From NCBI GenBank assembly GCA_030840545.1, contig JAVEEH010000168.1, positions 1 to 11,311 of the forward strand: DNA of 11,311 nt. The letters are read 5' to 3'. The translations under genes and the position numbers were made by a program. The notes beneath the pieces are model-generated. The model ran no database searches and had not been told where the DNA came from. It was given only the letters and a program-made list of their open reading frames with translations. This DNA comes from Frankiaceae bacterium. Its GTDB lineage: Bacteria > Actinomycetota > Actinomycetes > JAFAQI01. Positions 6,175 through 11,311 of the stretch are shown one piece after another (within the stretch, counting starts at the first letter, position 1; every line of letters begins with the position of its first letter).

Positions 6175-7896
6175 TCAGCCGGCGACCACGCGGAGCTGGA
6201 AGTGCTGCACGTTGCCGCTGATGTCGGACCAGAACCCGAGGGCCTTCAGGTGGAGCACACCGTCGGGCACGCCACCGCCGGAGCCCGCCACCAATGGCCA
6301 GATCCGGGAGAAGTCCACGTAACCGGCCGCGGTCACCTGGTCCGGGATGCCCCCCAGCGCGGTGGCCGCCTGATCTTGATCGCCGAGGCCACCGTTCTGG
6401 GCGATCTGGTTGGCGTAGGTGCTCGAGGTCGCGAGGACGAGGTCGCTGCCGGCGGTGTCGACGGTGATGTCGACACCGGATGACCCGGCCAGCGTCTGCT
6501 TGAGCACTCCGCCGAGGTCGCGGGCCGCACCGAGGTCGGCTGGATGCGACCGGATGGCGACGTCCGGCAGCGCACCGAGTTCCAAGCCGCCGAAGGCAAG
6601 GACGCCACCGTCGCCGAGGAGCGTCTTGACATCGCCGGGCAGGGTCAGCCCGGTCGCCTTGGTGAACGCTGCGATCGGGTCCGGCGGTCTGGTGATGATG
6701 TCCTGGCACGGACCCACGTTGTTCTGCTGGCGCTGAAGCTGTCGGCGTAGGGCCCGATGCGACCGGCGCAGCTGCCGCAGGATCGCGCGGCGGTGCGGTG
6801 CCCCCGGCCCCACCTGGAGGGCCGGCACGGCCGGTACGGCGATACCGCTGGCGCACGAGCTCATGCCACTGCCGCCGAGGAAGAGGCCGCCGATGCCGCG
6901 CAGGAAACCGGTGACGCCGTCGATGGTCGAGCCGGGACCCCCGATCTCGACCGCGGCGATGGTGCCGGCCGGCAGATCGGTGAGCAGCGTCGACCGGGTC
7001 GCCCCGGCGCCGGTGCCGCCGATCGACGTCACGTCCAGCTGGGCATAGCCGTCGCTCACGTGTAGGCCGGCGGCGTAGCGGCCGGTGAGGCCGCTCAGCC
7101 CGCCCCCGAATCCGAAGAGGAACGGGCCGGACGGGCCCATGGCGGTGCCGGCGCCGCTCCCGAGCGCTCGCTGGAGGGCCCGGCCGGCACCCGCGCCGTC
7201 GACCCATCCGATCGCTGCTTCGCCCGCGGGCAGGGTGCCGACGTCGTGCGTGAATGTCGTGTTGCCGTCGAGCGAGGAGTTCTTGGCCGCAGTGACGGTC
7301 GCTTGCGCCTCGGCGGCCGAGCTGGCGACGACTGCATAGCCATCACTGAAGGCGATGCCGCCGCCGCCGCCGGCGGACATCAGCTTGTCGAGCTGAGTCC
7401 GCGCCGCCGTGTCGTCGCGAGACTGCAGCAGGACCTCGAGCTGCGGGTCGCCGGCGTGGTCCAGCCAACCGGCGACGGCGACGTTGTCGCCGAGCCATGG
7501 CTTGATGTCCTGGTCGTAGTCGAGGTGCGGGTTGCCGGAGCCGCGGAACATCGACCGCAGGATGCGGTCCACCGCAGAGCCGTTGCCGGTGCGGGTCGGC
7601 GAGCCCGGGAAATGGCCGGCGAACGCGCTGAGGGCATCGGCCTGGCCGCCCGGCAGCCCCAGGTCGACGGTGGCGAACGCAAAGGCGGTCGAGGGAACGA
7701 GCGACGCTGCCGCCGACCCGCTGTGGAACGAGCGATAGGCGGCGGTCACGACGCCACCGGCCAGCACCGTGGAAAGCGCCGCGGTGAGCGCGGTCAGCCG
7801 GGCTCCGGGGCCGCCGACCCGGCGGGGTCCACGGTCGACCGGGACGGGCTCGGGCCGTTCGTCGCTGGAGATCGTCTCGGTGCGGGGGTGGGTCAC
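6175..7896 (-). CDS. DUF3352 membrane-anchored protein
   Basis: A 573-aa protein starting at GTG 7896, chosen because AGGAGG (7905-7910) lies 8 bases upstream; an in-frame start at 7998 would only add an unlikely N-terminus. Residues 1-30 are polar and Arg/Pro-rich, 33-54 form one membrane segment, and the remainder is a large presumably extracytoplasmic domain. That domain opens with LVPSTAFAFATVDLGLPGGQ and has the Gly-rich strand/helix pattern of DUF3352. An unusual insertion near residues 348-398 contains a run of Arg/Gln/His between two Cys (SCASG and GPCQD), perhaps a disulfide-closed loop. Biochemical function of DUF3352 is unknown to me. It diverges from the cold-shock gene and converges on larE. 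It is probably not part of the peptide system. Confidence 0.87.
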   Translation of the reverse strand: MTHPRTETISSDERPEPVPVDRGPRRVGGPGARLTALTAALSTVLAGGVVTAAYRSFHSGSAAASLVPSTAFAFATVDLGLPGGQADALSAFAGHFPGSPTRTGNGSAVDRILRSMFRGSGNPHLDYDQDIKPWLGDNVAVAGWLDHAGDPQLEVLLQSRDDTAARTQLDKLMSAGGGGGIAFSDGYAVVASSAAEAQATVTAAKNSSLDGNTTFTHDVGTLPAGEAAIGWVDGAGAGRALQRALGSGAGTAMGPSGPFLFGFGGGLSGLTGRYAAGLHVSDGYAQLDVTSIGGTGAGATRSTLLTDLPAGTIAAVEIGGPGSTIDGVTGFLRGIGGLFLGGSGMSSCASGIAVPAVPALQVGPGAPHRRAILRQLRRSHRALRRQLQRQQNNVGPCQDIITRPPDPIAAFTKATGLTLPGDVKTLLGDGGVLAFGGLELGALPDVAIRSHPADLGAARDLGGVLKQTLAGSSGVDITVDTAGSDLVLATSSTYANQIAQNGGLGDQDQAATALGGIPDQVTAAGYVDFSRIWPLVAGSGGGVPDGVLHLKALGFWSDISGNVQHFQLRVVAG

Positions 7897-8021
7897 GGGT
7901 GCGGCCTCCTGTTGCCTGCGGGCATCGTGGCAGAAAATGCCCAGCTTCGTCGCGCCCCGCGGCGGATACCCTGTGACCGTCGTCTCCTCGAGAGACACAT
8001 CACTACGACAGCGGAGTGAAC
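7897..8021. promoter_or_regulatory. Divergent intergenic region, DUF3352 / cold-shock gene
   Basis: These 125 bases must carry both promoters. On the plus strand, TACCCT (7967-7972) fits the TAnnnT pattern of actinobacterial -10 boxes, but no good -35 is present. Downstream of it the leader can form a small hairpin (GTCTC 7982-7986 with GAGAC 7992-7996), which may matter because cold-shock mRNAs often carry structured leaders. Both points are weak. Confidence 0.35.
7905..7910 (-). promoter_or_regulatory. Ribosome binding site of the DUF3352 gene
   Basis: AGGAGG on the minus strand, 8 bases from GTG 7896. It fixes the start of the DUF3352 protein and removes 34 residues of the longest open frame. 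Confidence 0.85.
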
Positions 8022-8405
8022 GTGCCGAGCGGCAAGGTCAAGTGGTTCGACGTGGACAAGGGCTTCGGCTTCCTGTCCCGCGACGACGGCGGGGACGTCT
8101 ATGTCCACGCGTCGGCGCTGCCTGCCGGCGCGACGCTCAAGCCGGGCCAGCGGGTGGAGTTCGGCGTCGCCGAGGGACGCCGCGGCGAGCAGGCGCTGTC
8201 GGTGCGCATCCTGGATCCGCTGCCTTCACTGGCGCAGACGGCCCGGCGCCCTGCCGAGGAGCTGCACGGCGTCGTCGACGACATGATCAAGTTGCTCGAG
8301 GTCAAGGTGCTGACCGACCTGCGGCGCGGCCGCTACCCGGACAAGAAGATCGCGCACCGGGTGGCCGAGGTCGTGCGGGCAGTGGCCAACGAGCTCGAGG
8401 CCTAG
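8022..8405 (+). CDS. Cold-shock domain protein with C-terminal helical extension
   Basis: A 127-aa protein. Residues 1-67 form a cold-shock domain: SGKVKWFDVDKGFGFL contains RNP1 (KGFGFL) and VYVHASAL is RNP2. Such domains bind single-stranded RNA or DNA and act as RNA chaperones. Residues ~68-127 are an added charged helical region (VVDDMIKLLEVKVLTDLRRG, then HRVAEVVRAVANELEA), a form I associate with actinobacteria; classic CspA proteins stop near 70 aa. Start GTG 8022 follows GGAG by 5 bases; GTG 8016 is in frame but overlaps that site. Its TAG stop overlaps the stop of the opposing transporter gene. Confidence 0.93.
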   Translation: MPSGKVKWFDVDKGFGFLSRDDGGDVYVHASALPAGATLKPGQRVEFGVAEGRRGEQALSVRILDPLPSLAQTARRPAEELHGVVDDMIKLLEVKVLTDLRRGRYPDKKIAHRVAEVVRAVANELEA

Positions 8406-9766
8406 GTCCGCACGACGTTGCGGCGGCTCATCCTGGGCCGGGGCAGCCAGCCCAGCGCATTGGCGAGTCCGCCGGCGAGCACGACGGCAGCGACGAGGAA
8501 CCCGACGAACGGAATCGTCGGCAGCAGGATGCCGATGGCGCCGCCGACAACCCAGGAGAGCTGCAGCGTGGTCTCCGACCGGGCGAACGTCGACGTGCGG
8601 ACGTCGTCGGACACTCGCTGCTGGATGGTCGCGTCGAGGTGCAGCTTGGCGATGGCAGCGGTAGCAGCCGACACCAACGCCAGGACGACCACACTCACCA
8701 GACCGAAGTCCAGGGCCGTGTAGAAGGCCGCGGTGGTGTTGATGGCGAGCAGCGGCGGAGCGAGCCGCCGGGTCGGCCGGTCCGCGACCCGCGCCCCGAC
8801 CGTGGCGCCGAGCAAGTTGCCCACACCGATTCCGACGGCGAGGATCGCCAGCGACAGGTTGTGCGACAGCCCGGACAGCTTGTGCGTACGCAGCAGGAAC
8901 GCGCCGTAGAGCAGGAGGAAGCCGGACAGCCACCGCAACACCGCCGTGCAGCGGAGCGCGACGCCGACCTCGAGATCGACGTTGGACAGCCGCAGCAGGC
9001 CCCGGCCGGCAGCGTTCTCGGTGGCGAGGGTCTCGCCGCCACCGTCGGCGGCCCGGGGCAGTCGCAGCGCCAGCACGCCGGCGACGACGTAGAGCGCCGC
9101 CCCGAACCGCAGCGCGGACAGCGCACCGACGCCCTTGCTGAGAGCCACCGCAATGCTGCCCGCGACGGCAGGAGACAACACTGCCGCGAACGTCAGCCGG
9201 GAGTTGGCCTGCACGAGGGTCATGCGCTCGGGCAGCAACCGCGGCACGGCGGCGCTGCGGGCGATGCCGTAGGCCTTGCCGGCGATCAGCACCCCGAGGG
9301 CAGCGGGATAGAGCGCGAGCGCATGCGCGCCGCCGCTGCCGAGGTTGTGCCCGATCACCACCGCCAGGGTTGCCCGGGCCGCCATCGTCGCGGCGAGGGC
9401 GAAGCGGCGCCCGTGCCGGAAGCGGTCCAGCAGCGGACCGAGCAGCGGCGCCACGATCGCGAACGGCGCCATCGTGATGAGGAGATACAGCGCGAGCTTC
9501 GTCCGGGCCTCGTTGGTCGGTGAGCTGAAGAACAGCGTGCCGGCCAGTGCCACGGCCACCGTCGCATCGCCGGCGGCCTGCAGCGCGTGCAGCTCCACCA
9601 GCCCGGCGAGACCCGACGTGCCGGCGCCGTCCCGGCGGTTCCAGGCGCGCAGCCGACGCCAGGCCGACCGCAGGCCGTGGAAGACGGCGAGCAGCAGCTC
9701 CCAGGCGGCCGAGTGCACGCGTCGGGCCTCGGGCCGCGCCCGGGGTCGCTCCTCGTCCTCCGTCAC
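8402..9766 (-). CDS. MFS-type multi-pass transporter
   Basis: A 454-aa membrane protein with a polar, Arg-rich N-terminus of about 65 residues and then some ten to twelve hydrophobic segments. Features fitting the major facilitator superfamily: an early segment GLVELHALQAAGDATVAVAL, and the loop LLDRFRHGRR between membrane segments, resembling the cytoplasmic 2-3 loop signature. Two halves are separated by a polar stretch (LRLPRAADGGGETLATENA). Substrate cannot be told. Start is GTG 9766 or 9769 with no clear Shine-Dalgarno; TATAAG lies 9 bases before GTG 9769. It diverges from the DUF3027 gene. From memory, an MFS gene, a DUF3027 gene, a DUF2530 gene and a cold-shock gene lie near each other in several actinobacteria, including mycobacteria, so this is probably a conserved neighbourhood. 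Confidence 0.85.
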   Translation of the reverse strand: MTEDEERPRARPEARRVHSAAWELLLAVFHGLRSAWRRLRAWNRRDGAGTSGLAGLVELHALQAAGDATVAVALAGTLFFSSPTNEARTKLALYLLITMAPFAIVAPLLGPLLDRFRHGRRFALAATMAARATLAVVIGHNLGSGGAHALALYPAALGVLIAGKAYGIARSAAVPRLLPERMTLVQANSRLTFAAVLSPAVAGSIAVALSKGVGALSALRFGAALYVVAGVLALRLPRAADGGGETLATENAAGRGLLRLSNVDLEVGVALRCTAVLRWLSGFLLLYGAFLLRTHKLSGLSHNLSLAILAVGIGVGNLLGATVGARVADRPTRRLAPPLLAINTTAAFYTALDFGLVSVVVLALVSAATAAIAKLHLDATIQQRVSDDVRTSTFARSETTLQLSWVVGGAIGILLPTIPFVGFLVAAVVLAGGLANALGWLPRPRMSRRNVVRT

Positions 9767-9811
9767 CACGCCGCCAGTCTTATACGAACCCGGCCACCGT
9801 GCTGCCGTCTG
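9767..9811. promoter_or_regulatory. Compact divergent promoter region, MFS / DUF3027
   Basis: Only 45 bases separate the two starts. The sequence CTTATACG (9779-9786) reads as TATAAG on the minus strand and TATACG on the plus strand, so overlapping -10 boxes for the two genes are possible. No matching -35 elements or Shine-Dalgarno sites are seen, consistent with short or leaderless mRNAs. Confidence 0.4.
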
Positions 9812-10639
9812 ATGGGCGACACTGTCCGGGTGAGCACGAGCACTCCGGTCGCCGCGGATGCGGTTCTGGTCGGCGCAGCGGACGTGGCCCGCGCCGCGGC
9901 GGAGGAAGACGCGCCCGGCCTGGTGGGCGAGCACCTCGGCGTCGAGCCCGACGACGACCGCGTCCTGACCCACCTCTTCGCCACGCTCGACCCGGCCTAT
10001 CGCGGCTGGCGCTGGGCAGTCACGCTCGCCCGGGCGCCCCGCGTTCGCGTTGCCACGGTCGACGAGATCGTGCTGCTGCCCGGCGAGGACGCGCTGCTCG
10101 CCCCGGACTGGGTGCCGTGGAGTGAGCGCCTGCGCCCGGGCGACCTAGGCATCGGCGACCTCCTGCCGACCCAGGCGGACGACCCGCGGCTCGCGCCCAC
10201 CTTCCTCACCGTTGATGGTGACGACGACGAGCGTGAGGTCGCGTTCGAGCTGGGACTCGGTCGCCGGCGGATGCTGTCCTTCGACGGCAGAGTCGATGCC
10301 GTCGAGCGGTGGTACGCCGGCAACAACGGGCCCGAGGCGCCGATCGCGCGGGCAGCACCGGCGTCCTGCGCGACCTGCGGGTTCTTCCTTCCGCTGTCCG
10401 GCGCGCTGCGACAGGCGTTCGGCGTCTGCGCCAACGAGTACGCGCCGGACGACGGCAAGGCGGTCTCGGTCGACCACGGATGTGGCGCCCACTCCGAGGC
10501 TGTCGTCGTGCCGGCCTCGCCCAGCCCGCCGCCGCCGCTCATCGACGAGTTCGGCATCGACGTGGTCGGCGGTCCGTTCGGGCACGAGCCGGGCTCGGTC
10601 GGCGACAGCGACAACGCGGAGCCTTTCGGTCACTCCTGA
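9812..10639 (+). CDS. DUF3027 family protein with four-Cys cluster
   Basis: A 275-aa soluble protein matching the actinobacterial DUF3027 plan. It has an N-terminal helix (ADVARAAAEED), then GLVGEHLGVEPDDDRVLTHL, RGWRWAVTLARAPR (recurring Trp/Arg), and VDEIVLLPGEDALLAPDWVPW. A C-terminal cluster has Cys186 and Cys189 (CATC), Cys206 (GVCANEYAPDDG) and Cys224 (HGCGAHSE), a likely zinc-ribbon-like site. The tail is Pro/Ser and acidic. Function is not known to me; metal or nucleic acid binding is inference from the Cys cluster. Start ATG 9812 lacks a clear ribosome binding site; GTG 9830 is an in-frame alternative that would remove six residues. It converges with the DUF2530 gene across a 15-base gap that contains the palindrome GCTGCCGGCAGC. 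Confidence 0.85.
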   Translation: MGDTVRVSTSTPVAADAVLVGAADVARAAAEEDAPGLVGEHLGVEPDDDRVLTHLFATLDPAYRGWRWAVTLARAPRVRVATVDEIVLLPGEDALLAPDWVPWSERLRPGDLGIGDLLPTQADDPRLAPTFLTVDGDDDEREVAFELGLGRRRMLSFDGRVDAVERWYAGNNGPEAPIARAAPASCATCGFFLPLSGALRQAFGVCANEYAPDDGKAVSVDHGCGAHSEAVVVPASPSPPPPLIDEFGIDVVGGPFGHEPGSVGDSDNAEPFGHS

Positions 10640-10654
10640 CCGGCTGCCGGCAGC

Positions 10655-10879
10655 TCAGCGGCGGCGACGAGAGGCGAAGCGCAGCCCATAGAGGCCGAGC
10701 GCGATCCCGATCCCGCAGGCCCAGAGCCACCAGGTCGTGTGGTGGCGGCGCAGGTCGTCGCGGAAGAACACCACCAGCACGACGAAGGCGATGACCCACA
10801 ACACCATGCCGACGACCACGATGGGCCGGTCGTCCGTTTCGAGTGGTTCCGGATCAGGTCGGCGATCAACCTTCGGCAT
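10655..10879 (-). CDS. DUF2530 small membrane protein
   Basis: A 74-aa protein with a polar N-terminus (MPKVDRRPDPEPLETDD), two membrane segments (about 20-39 and 48-65), a short basic loop (RDDLRRHHTTWW) and an Arg-rich end. The pattern of WWLWACGIGIALGLYGL followed by basic residues matches DUF2530, a small actinobacterial membrane family of unknown function. ATG 10879 has no Shine-Dalgarno, but a -10-like TATGGT sits 6 bases upstream, suggesting a leaderless mRNA. It diverges from the permease gene, with 68 bases between starts. Confidence 0.85.
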   Translation of the reverse strand: MPKVDRRPDPEPLETDDRPIVVVGMVLWVIAFVVLVVFFRDDLRRHHTTWWLWACGIGIALGLYGLRFASRRRR

Positions 10880-10885
10880 GGCTCA

Positions 10886-10891
10886 ACCATA
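10886..10891 (-). promoter_or_regulatory. Probable -10 box for leaderless DUF2530 mRNA
   Basis: TATGGT on the minus strand, followed by six bases and then ATG 10879. This spacing places the transcription start on or next to the start codon, the usual geometry of actinobacterial leaderless genes. No good -35 is visible. Confidence 0.45.
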
Positions 10892-10947
10892 GAGAAACGT
10901 CGCTCTGGCAGGCTGACCGCGTCGTCATCCGATCGGGGAGGTTTGGC

Positions 10948-11311
10948 ATGTCTTCGACCGAGACCACGTCGCGCCCGGGCCTGGACGGTTACTTCAAGCT
11001 CGGTGAACGCGGTACGACGGTCGGCCGCGAGCTCCGCGGCGGGCTGGCGACGTTCTTCACGATGGCCTACATCATCGTGTTGAACCCGATCATCCTCTCC
11101 GGCGCCGTCGACAAGTACCACCATCATCTGTCGTTCGCCCAGCTGTCCGCGGCAACGGCGTTCGTCGCGGCGGTGATGACGTTCATCATGGGCGTCGGCG
11201 GCAACCTGCCGCTGGCCATCGCGGCCGGGCTCGGCCTCAACAGTGTCGTTGCGTTCCAGATCGCACCGACGATGTCGTGGCCGGACGCCATGGGCCTGGT
11301 CGTGCTCGAGG
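10948..11311 (+). CDS. NCS2-family (AzgA-type) purine permease, 5' part
   Basis: The first 121 residues of a permease that runs off the window. ATG 10948 is preceded by GGGGAGG (10935-10941), 6 bases upstream. After a polar N-terminus with LDGYFKLGERGTTVGRELRG comes membrane segment 1 (LATFFTMAYIIVLNPIIL, about 33-52), segment 2 (about 67-83) and the motif NLPLAIAAGLGLNSVVAF (86-103). That motif corresponds to the APGMGLNAF region of AzgA/PbuG transporters. These are proton-coupled importers of adenine, guanine or hypoxanthine in the cytoplasmic membrane. Substrate within the purines cannot be fixed from this fragment. Confidence 0.9.
   Translation, partial: MSSTETTSRPGLDGYFKLGERGTTVGRELRGGLATFFTMAYIIVLNPIILSGAVDKYHHHLSFAQLSAATAFVAAVMTFIMGVGGNLPLAIAAGLGLNSVVAFQIAPTMSWPDAMGLVVLE

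Noticed and set aside
7769..9523. Long open frame on the plus strand (584 codons) across the cold-shock and transporter genes
   Set aside because: Composition is the Arg/Gly/Gln-rich pattern of a high-GC shadow frame. It overlaps a clear cold-shock domain and a clear membrane transporter in other frames.
10643..10654. Palindrome GCTGCCGGCAGC between DUF3027 and DUF2530 as a terminator
   Set aside because: A palindrome without a loop makes a poor RNA hairpin and has no T tract. It may be chance in GC-rich DNA.

Overview
The window is GC-rich DNA with tightly packed genes, frequent GTG starts and several lineage-restricted families (DUF3027, DUF2530, a ~127-aa cold-shock protein, DUF3352). This points to an actinomycete (Actinomycetota); I cannot name the genus from sequence alone. 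No rRNA, tRNA, IS element or CRISPR array is visible, and no gene-free stretch exceeds 300 bases.

Layout. (1) 1-854: the 3' half of a groEL chaperonin gene ending in a strong GNRA-loop terminator. (2) 1066-6164: an accessory-looking locus around a divergent promoter region (4409-4512). Leftward run three tandem short peptide genes (67-70 aa) that are near copies of one another, a UUCG-loop terminator, a multi-pass M50 metallopeptidase with a PqqD-like (RRE-type) N-terminal domain, and a secreted protein with two CxxC motifs. Rightward run a second, paralogous double-CxxC exported protein and, overlapping it by 4 bp, a LarE-type sulfur transferase. (3) 6175-11311: more ordinary actinobacterial genes: a DUF3352 membrane-anchored protein, a cold-shock protein, an MFS-like transporter, a DUF3027 protein with a four-Cys cluster, a small DUF2530 membrane protein, and the start of an AzgA-type NCS2 purine permease that runs off the end.

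The candidate for an undescribed system is region 2. The short peptides have an acidic N-terminal half and a neutral Asn/Ala-rich C-terminal half, and 31 of 40 residues are invariant across the three central regions. They lie upstream of a membrane protease that carries its own peptide-binding-type domain. This looks like a leader/core precursor family with a dedicated protease, as in ribosomally made peptides. The two exported double-CxxC proteins flank the locus and share an exact 35-residue period between Cys pairs, so they are probably the extracellular or envelope partners. What the peptides do, and whether LarE modifies anything in this pathway, cannot be determined from the sequence.
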